Assembly (NCBI RefSeq): GCF_945859685.1
Contig: NC_079148.1
Span: 29,337,946 to 29,401,945 of the forward strand
Length of the DNA stretch: 64,000 nt
Source: Eupeodes corollae
Taxonomy: Eukaryota; Arthropoda; Insecta; Diptera; Syrphidae
Direction: 5' to 3'
The position numbers were made by a program, and so were the translations under genes. Positions 22,701 through 35,329 of the stretch are shown here, piece after piece. How positions within the stretch are numbered: the first letter of the stretch is position 1; each line of letters begins with the position of its first letter. The notes below the pieces were generated by a model. The model was given only the letters and a program-made list of their open reading frames with translations. It did no database searches and was not told the DNA's origin.

Positions 22701-23750
22701 AGATATCATTTCCATTTTTCTCAAAATTGTTCCGAATGTTGAAAACAATATTTCTTGAAAGTATTTGTTGGAAACAATAAACTCAATTTTTTTAAAAGAT
22801 ATTTCAGTCGAAAGACAGGTTTTACCAACTTTTGTTAAATTTACTTTAAATTTTTATTTTTTGTAAAAAACTGTCCATTCGATTTTTCTCAAAATTTTAC
22901 TGAATATTGAAATCAATATTTTTTAGAAAATGAAAGTAGTTTAAAGCCAACATCTCAAAGTTTTGAAAAGATATTCGAGTCGAAAATCAATTTTTATCAG
23001 CTTTTATTATTTTTTTGTTTAAGATTTTATTTTTTGTAAAAAAAACTGTCCATTCGATTTTTCTCATAATTTTATTGAATATTGACAACAATATTTTTAA
23101 AAGATTAATGTAGTTTAAAGCTAATATCTCAAAGTTTTGAAAAGATATTCGAGGCAAAAATCAATTTTTACCAACTTTTATTAATTTTTTTGTTTAGGTT
23201 TTTATTTTTTGTAAGAAAGCTGTCAATTCGATTTTTCTCAAATTTTAACTAGATGTTTAAAACTTTAGTTTTCGTTGCACAAAATTGTTTTGGAGATAAA
23301 ATCATTTTGTATTCGTAAAATTTTCGAGGTGACAAATTTTTTGTTTTAGTTTTTTTTATTGATAAAAAAACGTTCACTGTATTTTTTCAAAAAATATACT
23401 TGTTTTGTATCAAGTCTCTAGCGTTTTTGGTCGTAAGATATTTAAGGTTAATCGAAATGTTCACCTTTTTTAGACTGATATAATAAACAATTTTCTTCAA
23501 AGCCCTTTCTACATTTTTCTGCCTTATTATTATTATTATCTGTATAACAAAATTTATTCGAAGTCAATATCTCTTTTGGTTCTTAAGCTATGGACAACGA
23601 ATAAAACGTCTTGAACGTACGGACGCACGAACATGCGTACACACGCACGCACAGACATCTTTCTAAAAATCTTTTATTTCGACTCTAGGGACCTTGAAAC
23701 GTCGAGATTTACAATAATTACCATTATAATAACTTTTTTTGGGAAATTTA

Positions 23751-26663
23751 AGAGAGTTAGAATTTTAACAAAATTAAAAAAAAAAAAACAAAAATTAGTC
23801 ATGGCCTTTCAATTTTTACTTGCAAGTTTTGCATTCGTAAAAAAATTTGAACTCGAGATTTTAATCAAACTTGATATTACGATGATAGAGAAGTACAAAA
23901 AAGTGGGACCCGCTGTTTCGTCCGCCCTCTTTTGTCTGTCCGTCCACGCTTCTACAGCCTAAAAAATTGGGTCGATTTAGTTCAAACTTGGAAGTTAAGG
24001 TTTTGAGCAGATTTGCTCAAAATCTTACAATTTTTTGTTTAAAAAATAAAAATTCGAATTTTCCCAAAAACAAACAAGTTTGATTTTTATTTTCTCTAAA
24101 ATTTTATTTCTTAACTTGTCTTTTTTAATAAGAAAAACATATTTTTGTATTGCTGAGGAAAGGTGCCGCTCATAGAACCGTTATTTTATGTTTTAATTTT
24201 TTCAGCAACTTATGAACTAATTTCAATAATTTTTTTTTAATAAGATCGTATATTGCTTTAACAATATTTGATTATCAAAAGTACAATTTTGTATTGTTTG
24301 GATTTCAAATTTAGGGAAACCAAAAATATTTTTAGAACAAAATTGAAAAATTTTATATTTAAAAATTGAATTTAAAAAAAACCGCTCTAATGATTTTCAA
24401 AAAAAAATCTTAAAAGTCAAGGAGTTTTTGACTTAGAAAATGTCATCTAAATTTTGAAGACAAACTTATTTTTCAGGTAAAATTTTGAACCTTAAAACAG
24501 TTTTTTCTTTTTAATAATCTTGACTGTGCATGAGCCCGAAAGAGCGCATTATTTTGACAAAATTGTAACTACATTTCTATCTTTTATCTAAATAAATAAA
24601 TTTCATACATATTTATGTGTTTTTATAACAATAAGTATTGTAAATATCAACGATGGCTGTTATTGAGGTTGTTACACACATATTTTACTTGCCTTCGCCT
24701 ATATAAAAGAATAAATACTTAGACTAGTTAAAGAAACGTACAACCTCTACAACTATTGCTTACGTGTCACTTCATAACTACAATCCAAAACGTATAAGAG
24801 CCTGACTGTAAACAACACATGAATAGCAATTTTTTGTACCTGTTTGTATGCTTGTTTCTTTTAAAATTTAACGAAAAAAATAAACTGAACGTAATAACTC
24901 CATGTTTGCGTTGAAAACTTGTAGGAAAGAAGGAATGTGATTGGATTGTAATAAGTATGCTCTCCCTACTAATAACATTCCTTCATTATCATCATAATCA
25001 TAAAAGAGCACGCCAATAAACTATTCCTTATCCGTTTTAGAGATCTAACTAACTACACAACCAATTTAAATTTACAATTTAAGCATACATGTTCGTCCTC
25101 TATTTTATCTTCAGATAATTTACTTTCCATCCTTGTTCTTCTAAAATTAAACTAAAATAAAACTTTGCAAAGAAAAAGCTTTGAACGAACTAGTTGAATA
25201 CACAAACAATTGTTTTCGTTTAGTATGCTTACAAGTATTTTTTATTTCCGGAGTGAGTTGTGTCTTGGGATGAACCGCGCATTTTTTTTGACAAGTCAAA
25301 TGGCATTTATATCTTTGAAGACAAACTTATCTAACAGGTATATTTTTAAATCTTATATAAGTACATTAACAAGCTCTTTGCATACAGAAGCAAGTTAGTG
25401 CGACCCAATCGTGCATTTTATTTACTCTTCCGATGGTACAGCAGCCAAAATGTTACTGATGAAATTTGAACAAGTATAAGGTGCAAAGCTCCGATTTATT
25501 TAATACCTCTAATTTAATACTGCAAACTTTTCAGATTCCAGCTCTTTCATTTTTTGCTGATGAATAGAACTACGAAATTGGTCTTAGGGCGAGTCAACGA
25601 GTCAAGTCATTCGTAATATGTTTGCCTTAGTCTAAATTTATTATAACGAGATCATAAGAACTAAAATTACTTGGCCCATACTAAAAATGTTTAAGTAAAT
25701 GTCTTTAAAGGTTATTTTTACTTGATGAATCCCTTGGCAAACACACTATTAATCAGATCAATATTATACACTGCGGGTAAAATAAATTTGAATAGGTTTT
25801 AAAGGATCATGAGTCTCAATGAAAATGAAAAATATGAACCGTTTGGAGATTTAAATGAAGTATTATAAATTTCTGAAAGTCACCAAAAAGTTTTCGCAAG
25901 TAGCTTAAGAGCAAACAAATCTGTCCAATAAATCCATGATCTGATAATGATATATTAAACATTTAATCAAAAAGATTATTTTGCCTTTTATCGTTGATAT
26001 TGCAGAGAGAATCGAAAGTCATAGGGTAATATTTAAGATGCGTTAAATAAATGCAAGTGATATTAGGTTAACTTTCAAGGCCTTATATCACTCTTGTAAA
26101 CTCATCTCGCACTTACACCAAAAACTATATATAGTGCCAAAGCAGAGAACATGCCTCAATGTTTATACTCACCGTTAAAATATATTGGTTTTAGTTTTCA
26201 AACAAATGTGGCCATATTTCACTTTGTCAAAAGTCAAAATGACCAAATACGGAAAATTTGTCTTGTATCCCTTTCATAGAGTGCGCAAAAGCCCTTTTTT
26301 AAAGTTTATTTCCCTTGTCTTTATTTTTCGGCACTAATCTTTTTACAAATGGAATAAAACAAGAATCTGGATGACGTCCAAAAAGGTCAAATTAAAAGAA
26401 TTGGACTTATTTCACTTTTTAAAAGTGTATTAAAGTCAATTTCCAACAATTGATCTTGTAACACTTAAATAAAGTGCAATAAAGCCAATTTGGTTATATT
26501 TTACTTCTAAAAGTATGGTCTACTATAAATCTTATAGTGTGCTCAAGTAGGGGGGCTGCATAAATCACCGTAAATATAATTTATTAAATATGATTAAATG
26601 ATGATAATTTTTTAAATTTGGACTTATTTCACGGCACCAAGAATCTGCTGTCATTTGAAGAAA
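23751..26663. other. AT-rich intergenic DNA, nothing recognised
   Basis: About 2.9 kb. No protein motif, RNA gene or element terminus noticed. Short open frames here are compositionally like chance frames. Confidence 0.5.
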
Positions 26664-27773
26664 AAAAAGAGGCTGGGATGCGACCCACACTGATAACTTC
26701 CCATCCCGTCTGTCGATTTGTCTTGCTTAAAAGTTTGACTATATGTACTCGTATCAATTATTACCAAATTTGCGTACTATTTTTTGTAGATTTTATTTTT
26801 TATGAAAAAACAGACTGTTTGATTTTTATATAAAAATTACTGAATATTGAAAACAATATTTTCTGTGAAATAAAATAAGTTTCAAGCCAATATTTTTAAT
26901 TTTTGAAAAGCTATTTGAGTCGAAAGTAAATTTTTACAAAGTTTTAGTATTGTTTTTTGTTTTTAGAGTTTTATTTTTTGTAAAAAAAACTGTCAGTTCG
27001 ATATTTTAAAAATTTTAACAAATGTTGAAAACAATATTTCTTATGAGATAAAATTACTTTGAAGCCAACATTTACAATTTTTGAAAAGATATTTGAGTCG
27101 AAAATCAATTTTTACCAACTTTTATACATTTTTTTTTAGGTTTTTATTTTTTGTAAAAAAACTATCAATTCGATTTTTCTCAAAATTTTATCAGATGTCA
27201 AAAACATTATTCTTCGTTGCACAAAATTGTTTAAGAGATGAAATCATATTTCAGTCGTAAAATTTTGGATGTGACAATTTTTTTTTTCAGTTTTATTGAT
27301 TTTAAAAAAAAAACCGTTATATTGATTTTTTTCAAAAAATATACCTGATTGGTATCGTGTTACAATATATTATATAAAATTTAATTTAAGTCTCTAGCGT
27401 TTTTGGTTCGTAAGATATTTGGGGTTAACCAAAATGTTCACCTTTTTTTCAAACTGCTGTGGTAAAAAAACCACCCACGCAATTTTCTTGAGAGCCCTTT
27501 CTGCATCTTTCTGCCTTATTAACTGTATAACAAAATTTATTTGAAGTTGATATCTCTTCTGGTTCTTGAGCTATGGACGACGAAAAAAACGTCGCGAACG
27601 TACAGACGTATGGACGTACAAACGTACGTACAGACGTACGTACACACGCACGCACAGACATCTTTCTAAAAATCTTTTATTTCGACTCTAGGGACCTTGA
27701 ATTGTCGAGAAATGTCAAAATTTTCAATTTGACAAATCGGACCCATTACAATAACTTCCTATGGGAAGTTAAA
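26664..27773 (+). repeat. HST repeat, most complete short copy
   Basis: Head AAAAAGAGGCTGGGATGCGACCCACACTGATAACTTCCCATCCCGTCTGTCGATTTG, about two body units, and a full tail. The tail has TTTTTGGTTCGTAAGATATTTGGGG, GGTTCTTGAGCTATGGACGACG, ACGTACGTACAGACGTACGTACACACGC, TTTATTTCGACTCTAGGGACC and GACAAATCGGACCCATTACAATAACTTCC. It ends in a hairpin AACTTCC-TATG-GGAAGTT (27753-27770). The head also contains TAACTTCCCAT, the inverse of the 3' terminal ATGGGAAGTTA, so the two ends share a sub-terminal inverted repeat. No target duplication is obvious. This is the best reference copy of the family. Confidence 0.88.
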
Positions 27774-28078
27774 AATGTCGGTAACATTAATTCAGAAATA
27801 AAAAAGGCTCACATTAATTTAAAATAATTCTTATATTTTCAACAAATCAAATTGTTAAACTTAATTATTTGTGTATGATTGCTTTTGTTTAAAAGGTAAC
27901 ACAATAATACTATGTATAAGATGAAATAATTGTAGAGTCAATGCCTTAAACAAATACATTTTCAACTAATTCAAGGGTTATTTGCACACAAAATTATGGG
28001 AAAATAACACTAAATTACTTTTTTTAAGATAAAATATATCGAATTAAATTTCTTTCAAACTGTCAAAACAATTATTTT

Positions 28079-30012
28079 AAAAAGAGGCTTGGATGCGACC
28101 CACAGTGATAACTTCCAATCCGTGCCCGTCTACCGATTTGTCTAAAACTTTAACAAAATATTAATAACAATATTTTCTCATTTTTTTACCAACTTTGAAA
28201 ACCCACGCAAACGAATTAAGGAAAACGAACTTTAGATATTCACGTGGAATGTTAGGTTTGTTAACATACCACGTGCAGCCGAAGAAATAGCGGAGGCTCT
28301 TTACTGCTATAAGGCAGACATCATCACCATCTAGGAAATACGATGGGATGGGCCGGGCAAAAAAAGGTAGAAAACTGCGATGTTTACTATGGTGACTGCT
28401 ACCGAGAAAACTAACAGCGCTTATTTGCATTCGGCTTTGTTTGGAGCTAGACTTAGGCAACAAGTTTTGACCTATAGGTGCATCAACGAGCGCCTAGTGA
28501 CCATCAGCATCAAGGCTGAATTCGGATACATTAGCCTGATATGCGCGCACGCCCCCACAGAAGAGAAGGATGAAAACAACATAGATATGTTCTTCGAGCT
28601 CTTGGACAAAGCATATGAGCAGTGTCCTAGCTACGATAAGTAAAATGTCCTGTGCGATTTAAATGCCAAGCTAGGAAGAGAAGACATCTGTGATGAAATA
28701 ATCGGGAAAAACAGCCTGCACGACAATGCTTCCGACAACGGATTCAGGCCCATATAGATTTTGCTGTGGGGCAAAACGTCATGGTAGCCAGTACGTGTTT
28801 TCCACACCTCAACATCTACAAAGGAACTTGGAGATGTCCAGATCAATCTAACGTCAACCAGATTGACCATATTGCGATAGACGCCAGACAAGCTTTCTGC
28901 ATCATGGATGTCCAAACTTTCCGAGGAGCTAACATCGACTCGGACTACTATCTCGTTGTAGCCAAGGTAGCACTTCGGGTTTCCAGACCCAAGGCAAAAC
29001 ATGGAGATGCTTGGAGATCGGCAAATCCTTCTCCGACCAAGTTACAAGTAACCTCTTTTGAAGTTCTCTGCCGCCAGGACAATGTATATTGAAGGACTAC
29101 TTCTTCAGACTGTATAACAGCGACGACGAACCGAATTCCGCTGTAAGGATAATCCATTCAACATAGTCGACGAAAGCCAACAATCCCGTCCTCCCGACTT
29201 AGACGAAGTGAAGACTGCCATATTTTTGTTGAAGTCTAATAAAGCCGCTGGAGTGGATGGCTTGTATTCTGGGCTCTTAAAAGCAGCTGGAGATACGTTG
29301 GTTAGGAGCATGCACCAACTTATCTGTAACATATATTCGGAAGAAAGCATGCCCGATGAATGGAACCTCAGTATTGTTTGCCCGATTCTAAAAAAAGGAG
29401 GCCCTCTAAACTGTACCAACTACTACTTAAAATCGCTTACAAAACCTTCTCTGCCGTAATATGTGAACGTCTAAAGCCCACCGTCAACAACCTGATAGGT
29501 CCGTATCAGTCCAGTCTAAAACCACACTGTCCAAAAGTCCACAGTCGATCAAATATTCACATTACGGCAGATCCTGGAACAAACCCAAGAACACCAAATC
29601 GACGCATATGACAGTATCAAGAGGGACGAGCTGTATAGAGCCATGTCTATAGTTTTGGCATCCGTGCCAAACTTGACCGTTTGTGCGGGATGACCATGTA
29701 TTGAAGCAGAGACAAAAGGAAAAACAAAGTACATGCTGTCGTCAAGAAAGGACCTACAACACCGACTTCTCGGTCAAAACGTCACCATCGACAAACGTAA
29801 CTTTGAGGTAGTCAAGGACTTCGTCTACCTAGGCTCTGCTATAAACTCAGAAAATAACACCAGTGCTCTTGCTAACCGCTGTGTATTTGGGATAAGAAAG
29901 CAATTGAGCGGCAAAGTCCTCTCCCGAAGGACCAAAGTGTCGAAAGTTCGAAAAATTTTAAAATTTTCAATCCGACAAATCGGACCGATTACAATAACAT
30001 CTAATAGCATAA
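28079..30012 (+). repeat. HST repeat split by an RTE insertion
   Basis: The head and a short body (28079-28198, AAAAGAGGCTTGGATGCGACCCAC...) are on the left. On the right (29943-30012) is the last part of the tail, TTTTCAATCCGACAAATCGGACCGATTACAATAACATC. Between them lies an RTE-type retrotransposon relic. The middle of the HST is missing, so the RTE either inserted into a deleted copy or the deletion came with the insertion. Confidence 0.75.
28199..29942 (+). pseudogene. RTE-type retrotransposon relic (EN and RT)
   Basis: Non-LTR element of the RTE/Craft type, read with many stops and shifts. Endonuclease: AAEEIAEALYCYKADIITI (QE motif with a stop), ARLRQQVLTYRCINERLVT, LICAHAPTEEKDENN, GTWRCPDQSNVNQIDHIAID and DSDYYLVVAKV, where the catalytic His of the SDH motif is Tyr. 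Reverse transcriptase: FLLKSNKAAGVDGLYSGLLK, MPDEWNLSIVCPILKKGG and AYDSIKRDELYRAMS. The YADD segment is deleted, then KYMLSSRKDLQHR and NFEVVKDFVYLGSAINSEN. The 3' end with the TAAG tail is absent. It belongs to the same family as 54158-55526. Confidence 0.85.
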
Positions 30013-32939
30013 TTCTGGCATTTCTGGTGTTTATAATCTCAACTCACTTTTTCTTCTGTTAAGAAATATTTTGCTGTGTATCAGTAAAAGAACTGCCAAA
30101 ATTGGTAGTTCCATATAATTTTTTTTTTCAATAAAAACGTTTAAATGTTTTACTTCCGCTGCAGTTTTACGTATAATAATAGATAAGTCGTTTATTTCGA
30201 ATACATACATACATGAATCTGAGCTACCTGCTATTGTCTTATTTCTTTTCTTAAATATTTATTTAATTAAAATATATTAAAAATGATTCCACTCTCCGAA
30301 CGATAGATATTACTTTAATAAGAAATTCTGTAACTGCCAAAAATAATGATTTTTAATTGCTAAGGAAAAATGTAAAGAAGATTTCCATATCAATTATTCG
30401 ATACTTATTTTTATTTTCAGACTCCATAAATCTTCCAAACTTCACAATCAATTCGAAGAGTCGGGCCCCAAGTCTTATCTCTTCATCTAAAGTGGCACCT
30501 TCAACTGGTTAATTTGATTTAAATCACATCCATATGATGTTATTTGTAATAAAAACACCAATGGTAAGAGGTCCAAGCTTTGAAAACAAAAAAAAAATCC
30601 AAAAACAAAATACAAACTCGAATATATTTACAAAACTAAACGAATGCAAACCACATCAGCTTCAGCACGTCTCAAATGCAAAACCACTTATTCGGCGACT
30701 ACAACTTCGACTTCCGACCGCAACCGAAAAGTTTGTTTGTCCAACTCTGACACTAAGTGGTAAGTGGCAACCGCGTTAACCTATTATCGCCTATCATCAG
30801 CGTGATGGCAACAGCAAGGTTGGTCTTGGTCGACTACGACGCGATGATAATTTACGATGATCAACAAAACGAAATTCGCATTAAATTTGCATCCAGCTCG
30901 AAGTCCGCAACCTCTCCATTCGAAGTCGGTCGGTTGTTGAGAATTGTATTTGGTTCATTCATTTTTGTAAATTATACAAATTTCCATGAAGCCTCTATAA
31001 TATCCTATAGGTACCTTGTACCATAACCACAAATAGGGGCATTGACAGGCTTGCTTCGATATAGTTTTACTTTTCGCCAAGCCGAGCTCGTTGATCATGC
31101 GCGAGAGAGCGTATCATTAGAAACCTTGGAAGACACCATAGGGAAAGGAAAAGGAAGAATGAAGAATTGTAGATCTCTCAACTTCATCAATGGTCTGGTC
31201 TTTAAAATGGAGTCTTGTTTTGTTATTAGAAGTCTGACTTTCATTAGGTCTTCAGGGTTATTATTGGTTTTGTGAGAATTTGCCTAATGTCATCTAGGCT
31301 CTTTTACTTTGGAAGCCCTGTAAAAACATTTCTGACACTTGCCTTACTTCTCGAAAGAAACAAATGTAAGAAATGGAAAAAGTCTCGCGAATGACAGCAA
31401 AACCTTACGACTCATGCACTTATTTAAAAAACCTTTCCATCATGTTTAAAGTTATACACCTAGTGCCAGTAAAATAAGGTGTTAAGTTTTTTCCACCGAC
31501 AATAAAACCAAAAGATGAATGGAGTTAGTTGTGGTGATGGTGAAGTGGGTATATGAAACCAAAGCAACCCAAGCAAAAGAGTGGATACCTTCAGGGCATT
31601 TATGTTAACCTAAGTTTTTGAATAACAATTCGGAACGGAACACATTCTGCCAACAAGGCATTATGGGGTTATTTAGAAGGATTTGTGTGTTTTACAAATA
31701 GCTCATTTAGATTTGAAAGTTTTGATTAAAATTAATACAGGTGCTATGCGCGACTTCAAAACAAAAAGGCTTAATAAGTATGTTTAGTGAGTCAAATGTG
31801 TGTTGGAAGCGTTTCGAGAAAATATACCCGTACGATATAATATGGTTAGTTAGATGAGTTAGTTACGCGAATTTGTAGATTATAAAAAATATCTTGATAA
31901 AAAATTGGTTTAGCAAAGATGCTGCTGACGATGTGTGAAGACTGAAATTAATGGAGCATCCTTTTTTGGGTTCTTATACTTTAATTCTGAAAATAGCTAA
32001 CCAGTAATTTATGTTTTTCTTCTTATATTCGAAGTGAGATATAAAAACGTATTTCTATTTACAATCTAATAAAGTTTTTCGTAAGAAAATTTACCTGTTC
32101 AAAAACCATATTCAGCTAGAGGACCAGTTCTGAAACACGATATCTAAAAAAGTTCACTACATTCAGCTAAAGTCATAGTTCTGAGAAAAATGTTGGCTAT
32201 TAACATCATTGGATTCTGAGGGAAACATTGAAAATGTTTTGCCCTTCATACGAATATCAACACTTCCGAAAGTGAATTCTATGAAGAAGTTATCTGTGCT
32301 TTATTTACCTATTACGTGACATAAAAATTGCTGTGTTCGGAGACGTACTACTTTCTTTGAGAAAATTGATATATAAGTTCTATATGTTGGGCGTTATTTC
32401 CTAATTAGACATTTTTAAAGACACTGACATTTCAAGTTTATAACGAATCGTATTTCGTTTTTTAGCGATCAGGTAACAAAATTTTGTCTAAATTTGGTGA
32501 AACAGTAGCTTCAATATTCTTATGAAGTTTAAGCAAAAGGCGTGGTGAAATTTTTGATTAACTCGACTAAAAAATATCAGATGGGATCAATTTTGTCATC
32601 TTGTGACCGAAAGTTAGACAAATTAAGAATTTAGTTTTTGAAAAAAAAAACACTTGTGTAATCGAGGAAATGAAAAGGTACTAGATATCTCTTAAAGTAT
32701 GCGTTGTAAAGGATCGTAGTGCGACTGAGTTATTCCAAAACGTAAATATATTATGCATGTGTTAGGTATTTCGATCTTAGGTGAAAAAACATGAGAAGTT
32801 CTAAATCTTCTTAGGAAAAGCGTTATGACTCCACTTGCACTAATGAATGTAAATGCTTTCATGATTCCAATCTTCTTTCGCACACGTATAGTATCCAGAG
32901 TCTGTTACTTAAGAAGTACAATCGAAGTGGTGAGTTTTA
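30013..32939. other. intergenic DNA, nothing certain
   Basis: About 2.9 kb. A pyrimidine-rich TTATTTTTATTTTCAG at about 30405-30420 resembles a splice acceptor and is followed by a 29-codon Ser-rich frame, but nothing supports an exon. A frame with ATG at 30802 is open for 74 codons and unrecognised. No transposon found. Confidence 0.4.
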
Positions 32940-35090
32940 AAAGTACTGGTTTGACTCAGAGAAGCAATCCTACGCGGCGCTTAAGCGGTACAGGCGAGCC
33001 ATCGATGAGTTTGAACAAAGGCATTACCTCCTACTGAACCGGAAATTTAAAACATTGTGTAAGGAGAACAAAATATCTCACTATGAAAATGAAGCTAAAA
33101 GCTGAGTTGGTTGTAAGACCACAGTGAGTTCTGGAAGAAAGCGGAAAAAAAAGAAATAGCATGGTTTATGTTATCAATAGAAATCTAAATTATAAGACCA
33201 TAAAAATGCATTATTTCGGACTCTCAATCACTTATCAACGAGCAGTGATACGATTCAATTTGCACAACCAGCTTTTAACGAGGAACTTTTAGGCGGAACA
33301 ATCCAGAGGGATGAGGTAAATGCATCCATTAAAGGGCTCAAGGATGGTAAAGCTGCTGGTTCCGATAGAATACCTTCGGAATTCTACAAGTATGGGTCGG
33401 ACGAGCTGATCAAAAAGATAACGGACATATTTACCAACATTATTGATCACGGAATGATACCAGAGGAATTTAAGGAAGCTCTAATTTTTCTTTTCCACAA
33501 AAAAGCTAGTACAATGGACCCTGCAAACTAGAGAGGAATTTCTTTTTTTGAATGCATCATACAAAATATTTACTCTGGTTTTACATGAATTGACTCGTAC
33601 AAGCTATTGAAGGAATTTCAAGCTGGATTTAGATAAGGATATTCCACCGTAGACTTTTTGGACCGAAACAAGAAACTTTGTTTTTTTCGTTGATTTTAAG
33701 GCAGCTTTCGACGCAATAGACCGAAATGCTTTGATGCATAATTTGTATATAATGGGAATGTCATATAAGTTTGGACGCGTACTTCAAAACATCTATATGG
33801 ATACCAAAGCAGCTGTATGGGATGTAGAAAACGTTTTCGATTGGTTTGAAACGATTGACAGGTGTGAGGCAAGGTTGTATGTTATTTGCACTTTTTATTG
33901 ACGATATCACCGGTTGTTTGCCGGGAGGAGTGGAATATGCTGGAACTATCATCAACGTCCTTCTTTTTGCGGTTGACATAGTGTTGTTTGCGTACTCACC
34001 ACAATAGCTGCAACTAATGATTAATAAACTTAGTGAGTTTTGCAGAACGTGGAAATTAGTTGTCAGTCTGGAGAAGTCGAAGATTATGGTTTTTCGGAAA
34101 GGTGAGAAAGAGTAGGTGGGCAAGAGCGGTGGACATTTAACAATGAGAGAATCGAAGTCGTAAACGAATACAAAAATTTAGGGATCATTATAACAACAAA
34201 TAAAAATATGGAAAGACATCTCACCGAAAAACTACAAAAAGCCAAAAATACAATTCATATTGCTTGGAGTAACATCCTTACCAATAAACACATATGTAGC
34301 TCACAGCAGTAAATACAAAGTATTTGAATCGGTAGCTGAGTCATAATTTATGTATGCAGCCCAAGTGTGGGATAGTAAAAAATATGATACTGCAGAAAAA
34401 CTTCTTTGATTTTATATCAAAAGAATATTTCGACTACCACCTAATGCTCCGAACTACATGCCTATGCTGGAAACTGGTATATCGCCACTATTTTTTAAAA
34501 CCTTTACATTTCAAGTTGACTTCATAATGTAATGTCCTCAAAATGTCTGGTGAGCGTCTCCCTAAAAAAGCAGCACTTCAGGCGATAAATAGCAAATCAA
34601 GTTGGTTTAGAGATTGGATAAAGATAATATAGATCTTGCACCTGACGATTACTTAATGTGGAAACCCTCTTTGTATTTGCTAATTTCTATTATAGAAGAT
34701 CGATTAAGATGTGAGTTTGTAGCTGAAGCAGAATAATCCATCTACAGAAACACATGAAGCAAGCTAAATTACAATCTTAACCACAAAAACTACTTCCGTG
34801 ATGATTACACGACAATGATATCAATGATATTTAGATTAAGAGGTGAACTCCTTAATCTCAACTTCATTCCGCATCGGGAAGAGTTGTCTTCGCTATAAGA
34901 ATTGTGAAATATGGGCGAAAGAGAGACAATTTTCTATTTTATTTGTAGATGTCCTGTTCTTCGAGAAACAAGAAGAAATATCTTTGGGTGTGATTATCTA
35001 TCAGTAGAGGTTATGATTCATCATCTTAATGAAATTGATGTTCCTATAATTTACAAATTTAAAAATAGCATTAGCTTATAGACACAGAAT
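32940..35090 (+). pseudogene. non-LTR retrotransposon relic, family B copy 1
   Basis: Heavily mutated ORF2. Pre-RT region: WFDSEKQSYAALKRYRRAID and LNRKFKTLCKENK. RT: IKGLKDGKAAGSDRIPSEFY, KITDIFTNIIDHGMIPEEFK, FVDFKAAFDAIDRN-like and a damaged FADD region, then LVVSLEKSKIMVF. Thumb: SVAES-FMYAAQVWD and IKRIFRLPPNAPNYMPMLET. The 3' region has FYFICRCPVLRETRRNIFG. The order is that of a CR1/jockey-superfamily pol. The clade is not resolved. The related copy at 38510-40930 shares the pre-RT and KSKxMVF blocks. No ends defined. Confidence 0.75.
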
Positions 35091-35329
35091 TATACAAGAA
35101 TTTTTTTTTTAAATAAAGAATAATATAATTAGAAAATTGTCAATCAGGCAGACGGCAACTAGCCATGCTTTATTATTGTAAAATATGTACATACTTATGT
35201 TATATTATAATGTAAAGAAATAATATCTAATCTAAATCTAATCTTTTAGCAAGAATCTTAAAAGATCTTAACGCACCCAAATTTATTGTCAACTGCACTA
35301 TTGTTCTGAACATAGGTGTGTCTTAAGTC

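Larger units (their letters stand above)
21681..23750 (+). repeat. HST repeat, longest body, with nested RTE fragment
   Basis: The head is near-consensus (GAGGCTGGGATGCGACCCACACTGATAACTTCCCATCCC). Body units are clearest here: TTTACCAACT-type blocks start at 22821, 22993 and 23167, giving periods of 172 and 174 bp. Each unit carries GTAAAAAACTGTCNATTCGATTTTTCTC, AAAATTTTACTGAATATTGA, a TTTAAAGCCAA block and AAAGATATTCGAGTCGAAAATC. The tail (ACACACGCACGCACAGACATC, TTTATTTCGACTCTAGGGACC) ends at a weakened hairpin near 23750. A 387 bp RTE fragment interrupts the body. Confidence 0.88.

Noticed and set aside
30405..30510. Splice acceptor-like TTTTTATTTTCAG followed by a Ser-rich frame
   Set aside because: Acceptor-like strings are common in AT-rich DNA. 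The frame is only 29 codons and no matching donor or upstream exon is evident.
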